Assembly (NCBI GenBank): GCA_030049955.1
Contig: JASIJX010000365.1
Coordinates: 1-14,487, forward strand
Direction: 5' to 3'
DNA: 14,487 bases
From: Acidobacteriaceae bacterium
GTDB lineage: Bacteria > Acidobacteriota > Terriglobia > Terriglobales > Acidobacteriaceae
The position numbers and the translations under genes were made by a program. Shown piece after piece: positions 1-8,247 of the stretch. Positions within the stretch are counted from its first letter, which is position 1. Every line of letters begins with the position of its first letter. The notes under the pieces were generated by a model. That model saw only the letters and a program-made list of their open reading frames with translations, searched no databases and was not told the DNA's origin.

Positions 1-233
1 TGGACCGCCTCCATTGCTTCCGGACAAGGGCCCAGAGGATTCTCGTTGGCGTTGATCATCACTGCCCCAGGGGGTACGTTGGCAATTTTCGAGAGCTGAG
101 CCATCGCCGGCTCATCGTAGAACGGCATGGCAGATGCGCCCGCCACCATTGCTGCGAACCGGAAGAAACTGCGGCGCGTGAACCCGCGAAGCAAGAGTTC
201 AGTTTCCTTTTCTTTACTCAGGACTTCAATCAT
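1..233 (-). CDS. Tat-exported PLP-dependent (HisC-like) aminotransferase, N-terminal fragment
   Basis: The reading frame runs off the left edge, leaving 77 codons. Residues 20-25 are RRSFFR, a twin-arginine motif, followed by a short hydrophobic, Ala-rich stretch (about 26-38). This indicates folded export by the Tat pathway. Residues 60-77 contain the motif NANENPLGP followed by PEAMEA, the start of the catalytic domain in histidinol-phosphate-aminotransferase-like fold-type I PLP enzymes. The lysine that binds PLP lies beyond the window. The ATG at 233 is preferred because GGGAG ends 6 nt upstream; an in-frame ATG at 239 would touch that Shine-Dalgarno. Classical HisC is cytoplasmic and makes histidine. 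Tat-tagged relatives occur in Acidobacteriota and related phyla, and their substrate is not established. The gene is divergent from everything to its right. The family call is fairly secure; the substrate is unknown. Confidence 0.85.
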   Translation of the reverse strand, partial: MIEVLSKEKETELLLRGFTRRSFFRFAAMVAGASAMPFYDEPAMAQLSKIANVPPGAVMINANENPLGPCPEAMEAV

Positions 234-676
234 GCTCATCTCCCTTTTGTGTCTGTCCGCTTGATGGCGGGTACTCCGATGGCGTCGTGCGAGCTCACCG
301 CGGTTGGCGTTCGGCGGCCTTGAATGTGCGAGCCGTCAGCTACAAATCAAACCTGTTTCGAACACTTCACAGATCATTCCGATTCCATTAGGGTGCCTGA
401 CAGCCGACGCGGCTTATAAGCTGGAGCGCCGCTTCACTCGCAGAGTTTCAATCGCAAAACCGTCGCTTCACGCCTGGGCATAGCGCGATCTCTAAAACGA
501 TCTCCACAGCGACGAACGCTCGAGTACTCAAGGCGCGCACAACCGCTGCACGCAGTTATGCGTGTGCGTCGCGGTAAACTTGATCTTCTCAACTGGGAGA
601 TCTTCGACGAAGAAGAGTCGCGCAAAACACTCTCGAACGAGGAGAGGCGACTAATTCGAAATTGAAAACCCTCGGC

Positions 677-705
677 TTGCGTTGGACTCAGGGTTGTCCT
701 ACATT
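677..705 (+). promoter_or_regulatory. Candidate sigma-70 promoter of the GAF-ANTAR gene
   Basis: TTGCGT (677-682) and TACATT (700-705) are separated by 17 bases. They lie about 75 bases before the start codon at 781. Each hexamer matches the consensus at four of six positions, so this is only a plausible site seen by eye. Confidence 0.3.
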
Positions 706-767
706 AGTCACACAGCGAGTGCAAAGTCAAGGACAATTTGCGGCGTTGCAACTATATCCCACGACTC

Positions 768-773
768 GGAGGG
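768..773 (+). promoter_or_regulatory. Shine-Dalgarno supporting a TTG start
   Basis: GGAGGG lies 7 nt before the TTG at 781. It decides the start of the GAF-ANTAR gene: the next in-frame ATG (codon 24, at 850) would remove part of the N-terminal helix before the GAF domain and has no comparable ribosome-binding site. Confidence 0.65.
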
Positions 774-780
774 CTGAACC

Positions 781-1527
781 TTGGAAGAGGTCATTCAATC
801 ACCGGAGGGAATTGGCGATATCGATCTGTTGCACGAGATCAGCAGTCGAATGGCCGCAACTGACCCATTCCACGAAGTTCTGGCGCGCATCATCGACATG
901 GTTACGGCCGCCATGCATTGTGATTCGTGCTTCATTTATGTGCTGGAGACGGACAAGCTTGTGCTCCGAGCTTCAAAAAATCCACACTCCGATGTCGTGG
1001 ACCAACTTGAGATGGCGATTGGCCAGGGTGTGACAGGATGGGTCGCAAAGAATCGTCAAACCGTCAGCCTTCCCGCGAAAGCCTGGACTGATCCGCGATT
1101 CGCGGGGTTTGTAAATCTTCCCGAAGATCAGTTTGAAGCCTTTCTGTCAGTCCCGATCCTGTGCCGCGGAAGGTTGGTTGGTGTTATCAACGTGCAGCAT
1201 CGCGAACCACATCATCATTCGCGGCGCGAGATTCGCCTGATCTCGTTGATCGGCTATCTGGTTGGCGCAGAGATCGAAATGGCGCGGATAGAACTGGAAA
1301 AGGCAAAGCTCGCGGATCAGTTGGAAAATCGAAAAATAATGGAACGAGCCAAGGGCCTGCTACAGCGCGAACTGAATATCGACGAGGAGACGGCGTATTT
1401 GATGCTGCAGAAGCAAAGCAGGCAAAAGCGCAAGCCTCTGCGCGAAATCGCTGAAGCGGTGATCCTGCTGGACGATCTCAAACGCGGTAAGGTCGCGCCA
1501 CCAGGCTCGGGAGCACTTGGTCAGTGA
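781..1527 (+). CDS. GAF-ANTAR domain transcription antitermination regulator
   Basis: The product is a 248-residue soluble protein. A GAF sensor domain spans about residues 30-165 and shows GQGVTGWVA (81-89), the strand FLSVPI (121-126) and VGVINV (133-138), as expected for the family. A helical, charged linker (about 162-182) leads into an ANTAR domain (about 180-232) with the characteristic IMERAKGLLQ (186-195) and REIAEAVILL (221-230). ANTAR domains are three-helix RNA-binding modules that, in NasR, AmiR and EutV, bind tandem hairpins in nascent mRNA and prevent termination. Here the signal would be read by GAF, probably a small ligand or redox cue; the ligand cannot be inferred. There is no receiver domain and no kinase nearby, so it appears to act as a one-component system. 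Translation starts at TTG behind GGAGGG. The next gene is 319 bases downstream in the same direction, but a terminator-like hairpin separates them. The domain call is very secure; the target RNA is unknown. Confidence 0.92.
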   Translation: MEEVIQSPEGIGDIDLLHEISSRMAATDPFHEVLARIIDMVTAAMHCDSCFIYVLETDKLVLRASKNPHSDVVDQLEMAIGQGVTGWVAKNRQTVSLPAKAWTDPRFAGFVNLPEDQFEAFLSVPILCRGRLVGVINVQHREPHHHSRREIRLISLIGYLVGAEIEMARIELEKAKLADQLENRKIMERAKGLLQRELNIDEETAYLMLQKQSRQKRKPLREIAEAVILLDDLKRGKVAPPGSGALGQ

Positions 1528-1577
1528 AGCCACAGACATTTCGCTTTCACTTCCGCGATGAACATTGAGACACCCAT

Positions 1578-1604
1578 CGCTATCTTTCGATAGCGCAAGT
1601 TTTT
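1578..1604 (+). terminator. Candidate intrinsic terminator after the GAF-ANTAR gene
   Basis: CGCTATC (1578-1584) and GATAGCG (1589-1595) form a perfect 7-bp stem with a 4-base loop. After CAAG comes a run of five T (1600-1604). The stem is short and moderately GC-rich, so termination may be partial. The position, about 50 bases after the stop codon, is right for a terminator. Confidence 0.5.
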
Positions 1605-1744
1605 CCGAAAATCTTCTTGTAATTTTGATGGCGATGTGCGAATAATCACATTCAAGCATCGTCTTGCTTGTTAGCTAGAAAGTCGCATTGCCTTCCCATG
1701 TCGGTAAGGTGATTTCTTTGCGACGAGCGCCTCCACGTCGAAGC

Positions 1745-1766
1745 CTCTGAACCCTCGAAAGCAGAG
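1745..1766 (+). other. Hairpin in the leader of the first receptor gene
   Basis: CTCTG (1745-1749) pairs with CAGAG (1762-1766) across a 12-base loop. A weaker CCC/GGG pairing follows within 1777-1792. It sits roughly 80-100 bases before the receptor start. It does not match any riboswitch consensus that I could confirm by eye. Confidence 0.2.
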
Positions 1767-1846
1767 CCGCCGATTGCCCGTTTCCGATGGGTACAGGTGT
1801 TGTTGTGCTTTTCACAATGAGCCGCTAACGCCGTTTGGAGGTCGAT

Positions 1847-4800
1847 ATGAAGTTGTGTCTGTGCGGGCTTCTCTCCCGTCTTCTCGTTCCTCTCTGCCTT
1901 CTTCCCCTCTGCTCAGTCTTACCCGCTCAGACGTTTCGTGGCGGCATCTCAGGAGTGGTGACTGACTCGTCAGGCGCTGTGGTAGCCAATGCAAAGCTAA
2001 CAATTTTCGACGCTGATACTGGATTTACGCGCCAATCCATTTCCACCAGTTCGGGCGGTTTTGCCTTTCAGGATATTCCGCTAGGGCGATATACGCTTGC
2101 GGTCGAAGCAACTGGCTTTTCGACGAGCAAGACCGAGAACATTGCGGTGCGCCCCGGACAGGTTTACTCACTGAATGTGGTGCTCAAGATCAAGTCTATG
2201 GTGCAGCAGGTCGAGGTAAACGCTGCAGCGATTGCGCTCGACACCCAGTCTTCGACAGACAACGCGGTCGTGAACGATGCAGCGGTGCAGAATATTCCGC
2301 TCAACGGCCGTGACTTCACACAATTGCTGAAAACGGTTCCGGGGTTCAATGGCTCAGGGTCATTGAACGGCGCGCGCACCAACCAGATGAACTGGCAGAT
2401 CGACGGCGCGGATAACAACGATCTTTGGCAAAACACCGACGCCGCCAATCAGGGAGGAGTGGGCGGCATCGCGGGAGTACTGATTCCCGTCGAGGCGATT
2501 GACCAGTTCACCGTGCAAACGGAAGGGAACGCCGAGGACGGCCGCAACGGCGGCGGTCTGATCTCGCTCGCCATCAAATCTGGAACCAACGCGCTTCACG
2601 GTTCAGCTTATTACTTCAACCGCAATGAGTTCTTTGCGGCGAAGAGTGCGTTTCTTCCAGCGGCCACTCAAAAGCCTGAATTGAGGAACCAACAGTTTGG
2701 AGCGTCGCTGGGCGGACCGATCCGGCGAGACAAGTTATTTTACTTTTTCAACTACGAACGCCAGATGTATGTGATTCAAAACCAGGCGTTCGCCACCGAG
2801 CCCACGCAGGCCTACATCAACGCGGCAGAAGCTGTCCTCAATGCAAACAACGTTCCAATCAATCCGCTCTCGGTCAGTGTGCTCTCGCTGTGGCCAGAAG
2901 CAGATCTTCCAGTGGGTCCGGCAACATCACAGAACTTTTACGATTCGCGACCGCAGAAAGGATACAGCGATAACTCGATTCTCAAGCTCGATTACACTAT
3001 TTCCGATAAACAGGCCCTTTCTGTTCGCGGATTTGTCGGACTAGGACAACAATGGGCCACAGTTGGTACGAACATCTTTAACTATTTCCAGGAAGCTCCT
3101 GATCATACACAGAACTATATGATCGTTCATAACTGGGCGATTACAGAACATCTGTCCAACCAGGCGCTTTTTGGCTTTGGGGTGTTTGATCAAACATTTA
3201 ATGACGCAGATCATGGCCAGGATATGTCGGCGCTTGGCTTGGATACGGGTGTCACCAATCCGACGCTCTTCGGCGCGCCGACGATCACGATCGATGGCGG
3301 CATTGACGAAGTGGGAGACACGCAGCCGCTTGGCCGCGAGGATATCACCGGCCATTTCACCGATACAGCGACCTATATCTTTGGCAAGCATCAGGTACGG
3401 TTTGGCGGCGAGTTACGGCGCTCCTTCATGAACCTGCTCTATCAGCCCGGCGTGCGCGGTTCATTCCTGTTTACGGGCACGGCGACCGATACGGCACTGA
3501 GCGGTTTTACTCAGCCCCAGGGCACGCCGTACTACGCGACCTGCGGAGCTCAGGCCGTTTGCGCCCTGGCCGATTACTTGGCCGGCTACGTGGCCAGTTC
3601 GTCCATTGTTCAAGGCACCTTGCAGCGCAATATCTATGTGAACTCGTTCGATCTGTTCGGACAGGATCAATATCAGGCCACGCCGAAACTGACGATCAAT
3701 TATGGCGTTCGCTACACGTACAACGGGCCGTTCTCATCCACTGGCGTTCTCTCTGATTTTGCGCCGGGCAACCCCAATGCAAACGCATTCGGTCTTGTGC
3801 TGGCCAATCAAAACGGTGGCGCTTATAACCGGGACTGGACCAATTTCGCCCCCCGCTTCGGATTCGCGGCCAACGTCAATCCCAAGCTTGTCGTTCGGGG
3901 AACCTACGGAATCTACTTCGACGTTCCCAACCTGAATGGATTCTTCGATAACTCACTCAAGAATGGAGCCACCATCGGCGTCCAGGCGAATCCCATCGGC
4001 GCGACGCCGGTGGAAACACTCAGCCGTACTTATTTCGAGTGGCAAACGAACGTGAATCCATTCACTTCGGCTGCGGCGCCGCCGACGCAGGGTCTTTCGA
4101 CCGTCGCGTCTAACTATCGCACAGCGTACATCCAGAACTTCAACCTGAATTCGGAGTTTCAGATTAATCACAATTCTCTGCTGCAGGTTGGGTACGTGGG
4201 TTCGCGGGGGCGCAGGCTCTTCGGAGCGTACGACATCAACCAGGCGGCGCCCGGTCCCGGCAACAGCACGACTGCTGAACTGGCACGCAGGCCCTACTAT
4301 ACCGATACGGCGATTCCAAACCACGCGATTCTCACAGGCATCGACCAATTTGACTCGGAAGGACATTCCAACTTCGACTCGTTGCAGGTAATGCTTAAGA
4401 CCGGCAATTACCACGGACTGACTGCACAAGGCTCGTTCACCTATGGGCACGCTTTGGATACTGTTTCTACAACCCGCGGAGTAACACCGCAGTACACGCC
4501 AAATACCGCGGCCGAATACGGCGACTCGAGCTTCGATAGCAAATTTACGTTCAATACGTACGCCGTGTATGAGGTGCCGAAGTTCACCAGTTACATGCCT
4601 CTTCTCACGGGAGGGTGGCAAGGGAACACGTTTATCACTTACTTCACGGGAACCCCGATCAATGTTACCGTTGGCACCGATAACAGTGGCACCGGCGAGT
4701 TTCAGGACAGAATGTCACAAGTCTCGAATCCTGCTGCAGGTGTCACGCGCGGTCTGGTTGTGAAGACGGCCGGGTCCGCACCCGTCTATCCCTGGTACAA

Positions 4801-5110
4801 CACGGAGGCGTTCGTCGTTCCAGCCCAGGGCACGTTTGGCAATATGGGGCGCGATTCGCTGCGCGGACCATCATTCTTTACCACCGACGCCTCGCTGGTG
4901 AAAAACACGCGCATGGGCGACCGCGTCACGCTTCAGCTTCGCGCGGAGTGCTTCAACATATTCAACTACCTGAATCTGGCCAATCCTGGCGCGAGCCATA
5001 GTTCGGGAACATTTATGGAAAGTACGGCAACGCGCAACAGCAGTAGCGCGCCGGGCATTGGACCAGGCGAGCCGTTCAACGTTCAGTTCGCGGGCAAGTT
5101 TATTTTCTAA
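1847..5110 (+). CDS. Oar-like TonB-dependent receptor with carboxypeptidase-regulatory-like domain
   Basis: The product is a 1087-residue outer-membrane protein. Residues 1-27 form a signal peptide with likely cleavage after LPA. An N-terminal beta-sandwich of the carboxypeptidase-regulatory-like (CarboxypepD_reg/Cna-B) type covers about 31-115, with GGISGVVTDSSG (32-43) and IPLGRYTLAVEATGF (77-91). A plug-like region follows (about 130-255), with PLNGRDFTQLL (151-161), QIDGADNND (184-192) and SGTNALHGSAYYF (245-257). The remainder is beta-barrel sequence rich in aromatic and Gly/Asn residues, ending in a terminal phenylalanine (FAGKFIF) as expected for recognition by the Bam assembly machinery. 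This is the architecture of Myxococcus Oar and the many acidobacterial Oar-like receptors. I see no clear TonB box, so TonB dependence is by family only. The ATG at 1847 has TGGAGG 5 nt upstream; an in-frame TTG at 1835 would precede its own ribosome-binding site. The substrate is unknown. The VPS10-like gene follows after 185 bases in the same direction. Confidence 0.92.
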   Translation: MKLCLCGLLSRLLVPLCLLPLCSVLPAQTFRGGISGVVTDSSGAVVANAKLTIFDADTGFTRQSISTSSGGFAFQDIPLGRYTLAVEATGFSTSKTENIAVRPGQVYSLNVVLKIKSMVQQVEVNAAAIALDTQSSTDNAVVNDAAVQNIPLNGRDFTQLLKTVPGFNGSGSLNGARTNQMNWQIDGADNNDLWQNTDAANQGGVGGIAGVLIPVEAIDQFTVQTEGNAEDGRNGGGLISLAIKSGTNALHGSAYYFNRNEFFAAKSAFLPAATQKPELRNQQFGASLGGPIRRDKLFYFFNYERQMYVIQNQAFATEPTQAYINAAEAVLNANNVPINPLSVSVLSLWPEADLPVGPATSQNFYDSRPQKGYSDNSILKLDYTISDKQALSVRGFVGLGQQWATVGTNIFNYFQEAPDHTQNYMIVHNWAITEHLSNQALFGFGVFDQTFNDADHGQDMSALGLDTGVTNPTLFGAPTITIDGGIDEVGDTQPLGREDITGHFTDTATYIFGKHQVRFGGELRRSFMNLLYQPGVRGSFLFTGTATDTALSGFTQPQGTPYYATCGAQAVCALADYLAGYVASSSIVQGTLQRNIYVNSFDLFGQDQYQATPKLTINYGVRYTYNGPFSSTGVLSDFAPGNPNANAFGLVLANQNGGAYNRDWTNFAPRFGFAANVNPKLVVRGTYGIYFDVPNLNGFFDNSLKNGATIGVQANPIGATPVETLSRTYFEWQTNVNPFTSAAAPPTQGLSTVASNYRTAYIQNFNLNSEFQINHNSLLQVGYVGSRGRRLFGAYDINQAAPGPGNSTTAELARRPYYTDTAIPNHAILTGIDQFDSEGHSNFDSLQVMLKTGNYHGLTAQGSFTYGHALDTVSTTRGVTPQYTPNTAAEYGDSSFDSKFTFNTYAVYEVPKFTSYMPLLTGGWQGNTFITYFTGTPINVTVGTDNSGTGEFQDRMSQVSNPAAGVTRGLVVKTAGSAPVYPWYNTEAFVVPAQGTFGNMGRDSLRGPSFFTTDASLVKNTRMGDRVTLQLRAECFNIFNYLNLANPGASHSSGTFMESTATRNSSSAPGIGPGEPFNVQFAGKFIF

Positions 5111-5295
5111 GCCGCAGCCGAGGAAGTCTTGAGCGATAATTGGCTCCGATTCAAACCTCCGGCCCCGGCGGCTTACGGTCTTTTGCCGAGGCCACAACCT
5201 TAATAACCCTGCGAGGCGGCAGCAATCCGCATCAGCAACGAGCGTGCATCTTGTCCATCACGTTTCGCATTCAAGCCGTGTCGGGAGCACACTTC

Positions 5296-8223
5296 ATGGA
5301 CTTGCAACGAAGCTGGTCTTTTTCCGCGATTACCCTATGTCTGTTGATCGTTGCCGGAATCTCCAACGTTGTGGAGGTGCCGTCCGCGGCCGCGCAATAC
5401 CCGGCAAGCATGCTTCAAGGGTTGCGCTGGCGCGACGTTGGTCCCATGCGCGGGGGACGAAGCTATGCTGTGGCTGGAAATGCGAGCCAGCCTGACACTT
5501 TCTACATGGGCTCGGTTGGGGGTGGGGTCTGGAAGACAGAGAATGCCGGCCGAACCTGGAGTCCCATTGCCGACAATCCCGAGACCGGCATTCCGATCGG
5601 TTCGATTGGCGCGATCGCAGTTGCGCCCAGTGACCCGAACATCATTTATGTCGGCACCGGCGAGCCCGACATCCGCGGCCAGCATTCTTATGGCATCGGG
5701 GTCTTCAAGTCCACTGACGCCGGCAAGACATGGCGGTCACTTGGGCTCGTGGATACGCGGCATATCGGCAAAATCGTCGTGGATCCCACGGATCCCGATC
5801 GCGTTTATGTCGCCGCCCTCGGTCACGTTTACGACAACAACACCGAGCGTGGAGTGTTTCGCTCGACTGACGGTGGCGCGCACTGGAAAAAAATTCTTGT
5901 GAGTAGTATGGATCCCGGCGGCGTGGGGGCCATCGATCTCGCGATCGATCCGAACCATCCACGCATAATTTACGCGTCGCTTTGGGCGACACGCCGTCCG
6001 CCGTGGTCGGTCTACGCTCCCACGAATCTTCCCGGCGGTGGCCTGTATAAGTCAACCGACGGCGGAGATAGCTGGCATCAGCTTACGGGAGGTCTGCCGA
6101 ATGATGGATTTGTTGGCAAAATCGGCATAGCTGTCGCGCCGAACAACTCAAACCGGCTTTACGCTGTTGTTGACGATCTCGGCAGCGCCGTCGCGCGCCC
6201 GTTGCGCCCAATCCCTGGTGTGCCTGATGAAGACTCTCGCGCGAAGCCATTGGGCGGCATTTACGTCTCGGATGATGCGGGCGCGACATGGCGTCTTGTA
6301 AACAGCGAACAGCGTCTTTGGGGGCGCGGCTGGTACTTCGGCCAGATCTCGGTTGACCCTGCCAACCCTGACCGCGCGTATGACATCAACACCGCCACAT
6401 ATATGACGCTCGACGCGGGCAAAACCTGGGTGCCTGTGAAAGGCGCGCCCGGTGGTGATGATTATCACCAGATGTGGATCAATCCCAAAGACGGTAATCG
6501 CATGGTGCTCTCAAGCGACCAGGGCACAGTGGTGAGCGTCGATGGCGCAAAATCATGGAGCACGTGGTACAACCAGCCGACCGCCGAGATCTACCACATC
6601 GCCGCGAGCAACGGATTCCCCTACTGGCTCGTCGGCGCGCAGCAGGATTCTGGCGGCGTACGGGTCAGTACTTGGTCACGGAATGATGTGCTCGACTTCC
6701 GCAACTGGGAGCCCACGTGCCTGGCGGGTGAGGCGAACACCGTTGTGCCCGATCCCAAAGACGCAAATATCCTCTATGGGAATGCCAATCGCTGCGACCA
6801 GGGCCTCAATGTGTCCTTATCTTCGGGCGCGCTTCCCCGGCCTGATCCGGACGATCCGAACCGGAAAACGTGGACGCTACCAGAGGTCTTCTCGCAGGCA
6901 GATGAGGCACTCTACTTTTCGAACCAATTCATCTTCCGCAGCCGCGATCGCGGCAAAACCTGGGAAAGAATCTCGCCCGATCTCTCTCGCGTGAATCCTG
7001 AAGTTCCTAAAAGCCTCGACCCGATCACCGCCAAAGACATCGACGAACCAATGACCACGCGTTTCGGCGTGGTTTATACTATCGGTCCGTCGCCGCTCGA
7101 TGCAAGAACTGTCTGGGCCGGCACTGACGATGGACTCGTCTATGTGACGAGCGATGACGGTGCCAACTGGAACAACGTGACGCCGCCCGGGGTTACCGCA
7201 TGGAGCAAGGTGTCGCAGGTTGAAGCGGGCCATTTCGACGTCAGCACGGCTTACGCTTCCGTCGACCGCCATCGCCTGGCCGACAACAAGCCCTACATTT
7301 ATCGCACGCATGATAGCGGTAAAACCTGGCAGGACGTAGTGAAGGGAATTCCCGATGGCGCTTTTGTCAACTCAGTAAAAGAAGATCCCTATCAGAAGGG
7401 GCTGCTCTTCGCGGCAACCGAGCTGCGCGTCTACGTCTCGTTTAACGACGGCGACGATTGGCAGCCTCTTGAGCTCAACATGCCCGTCACGTCAGTGCGC
7501 GACCTGGTTGTTCACGGCGATGATCTTGACATTGCCACCCACGGGCGCGGCTTCTGGGTTCTCGACCAGATGTCGGCGCTTCGTCAAATCGCCGCAAAAG
7601 GTCAGCAGATCGAGTCCAAACAGGCGTATCTCTTCAAGCCCGGTGAGTCGTGGGCCATTCATCAAGGCGGCCAGAACGGCACACCGTTGCCTCACGAAGA
7701 ACCAGAGGAGCTAAATCCGCCTGCAGGTGTGCTCGTTTACTACTGGTTGAAATCCAGGCCAAGCACGCCGGTCAAGATCGAACTCGTGGATTCAACTGGC
7801 AAAGTGGCTGTTTGCGCGGCGAGCGATGCTCCAGTAAAGCCGGTGGATACCGAAGCCATCAATGTTCAAGCTTACTGGGAGCAGCCCGCGCCGCCTCCGT
7901 CGGCTGACGCAGGCATGCACCGCTTCGATCTCAACCTTGCGTCTCCCAGAGGCTTCGGAGGCGGTGGTCTCCGCCGCGCAGCGACTGAGCCTCCTCCGGT
8001 CGATGTATGCCACCCAAAGGGAACGCCGGCACCTCACGCCGAAAACGGCATGATAACTTTTTTCCGCGGATCACCCACGCTCAAGCCCGGCAATTACACG
8101 GTGCGGCTAACCGTCGACGGTCAAACTTATACGCAGCCTGTAACGGTTAACCCAGATCCACGGAACGTTCCCGACGCCACCGAACCTCTGTCCGCAGGTA
8201 CCGATGATGACGACGACATGTAG
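5296..8223 (+). CDS. Secreted sortilin/VPS10-type BNR-repeat beta-propeller protein
   Basis: The 975-residue product begins with a signal peptide (about 1-33, cleavage after SAAA). Many BNR/Asp-box repeats (S-x-D-x-G-x-T-W type) follow: NAGRTW (83-88), KSTDAGKTW (138-146), RSTDGGAHW (189-197), KSTDGGDSW (252-260), VSDDAGATW (324-332), LDAGKTW (372-378), RSRDRGKTW (548-556), TSDDGANW (618-625) and THDSGKTW (671-678). They predict a large beta-propeller like the VPS10 domain of sortilin. The signature ATHGRGFWVLD (747-757) closes the propeller, and an immunoglobulin-like module with GNYTVRLTVDGQTYTQP (932-948) follows. These proteins are often labelled glycosyl hydrolase, but no catalytic residues can be shown and the substrate is unknown. 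The ATG at 5296 has GGGAG 8 nt upstream and starts exactly at the signal peptide. The C-terminus stops in a run of five Asp and a Met, where I recall family members continuing with a helical tail, so truncation is possible. Confidence 0.9.
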   Translation: MDLQRSWSFSAITLCLLIVAGISNVVEVPSAAAQYPASMLQGLRWRDVGPMRGGRSYAVAGNASQPDTFYMGSVGGGVWKTENAGRTWSPIADNPETGIPIGSIGAIAVAPSDPNIIYVGTGEPDIRGQHSYGIGVFKSTDAGKTWRSLGLVDTRHIGKIVVDPTDPDRVYVAALGHVYDNNTERGVFRSTDGGAHWKKILVSSMDPGGVGAIDLAIDPNHPRIIYASLWATRRPPWSVYAPTNLPGGGLYKSTDGGDSWHQLTGGLPNDGFVGKIGIAVAPNNSNRLYAVVDDLGSAVARPLRPIPGVPDEDSRAKPLGGIYVSDDAGATWRLVNSEQRLWGRGWYFGQISVDPANPDRAYDINTATYMTLDAGKTWVPVKGAPGGDDYHQMWINPKDGNRMVLSSDQGTVVSVDGAKSWSTWYNQPTAEIYHIAASNGFPYWLVGAQQDSGGVRVSTWSRNDVLDFRNWEPTCLAGEANTVVPDPKDANILYGNANRCDQGLNVSLSSGALPRPDPDDPNRKTWTLPEVFSQADEALYFSNQFIFRSRDRGKTWERISPDLSRVNPEVPKSLDPITAKDIDEPMTTRFGVVYTIGPSPLDARTVWAGTDDGLVYVTSDDGANWNNVTPPGVTAWSKVSQVEAGHFDVSTAYASVDRHRLADNKPYIYRTHDSGKTWQDVVKGIPDGAFVNSVKEDPYQKGLLFAATELRVYVSFNDGDDWQPLELNMPVTSVRDLVVHGDDLDIATHGRGFWVLDQMSALRQIAAKGQQIESKQAYLFKPGESWAIHQGGQNGTPLPHEEPEELNPPAGVLVYYWLKSRPSTPVKIELVDSTGKVAVCAASDAPVKPVDTEAINVQAYWEQPAPPPSADAGMHRFDLNLASPRGFGGGGLRRAATEPPPVDVCHPKGTPAPHAENGMITFFRGSPTLKPGNYTVRLTVDGQTYTQPVTVNPDPRNVPDATEPLSAGTDDDDDM

Positions 8224-8247
8224 CTCTCACTTCTCACCGCTTTCTTC

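Larger units (their letters stand above)
240..780. other. Non-coding spacer between divergent genes
   Basis: About 540 bases separate the minus-strand aminotransferase from the plus-strand regulator. They should hold both promoters. For the aminotransferase, a weak candidate reads on the minus strand as TTGATT (350-345), 17 nt, then ACATTC (327-322), a poor match to the sigma-70 consensus. On the plus strand, codons 558-665 spell a 35-residue acidic peptide with no ribosome-binding site, which is not credible as a gene. No tRNA, known riboswitch or insertion-sequence end was recognised here. Confidence 0.6.

Noticed and set aside
558..665. 35-residue acidic ORF upstream of the GAF-ANTAR gene
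   Set aside because: No ribosome-binding site before its ATG and no homology that I recognise; its hydrophilic, charged ending looks plausible but can be chance.
1740..1800. Cyclic-di-GMP-I riboswitch upstream of the first receptor
   Set aside because: A GAAA loop and a GATGGG string are suggestive, but the conserved core and paired helices of the class could not be matched.
3953..4621. Open frame of about 222 codons antisense to the first receptor
   Set aside because: Arg-rich, no recognisable motif, fully covered by a well-supported receptor gene.
5140..5295. Upstream TTG start of the VPS10-like gene adding 52 residues
   Set aside because: The extension lacks a ribosome-binding site, and the ATG at 5296 begins exactly at a signal peptide with GGGAG 8 nt upstream.
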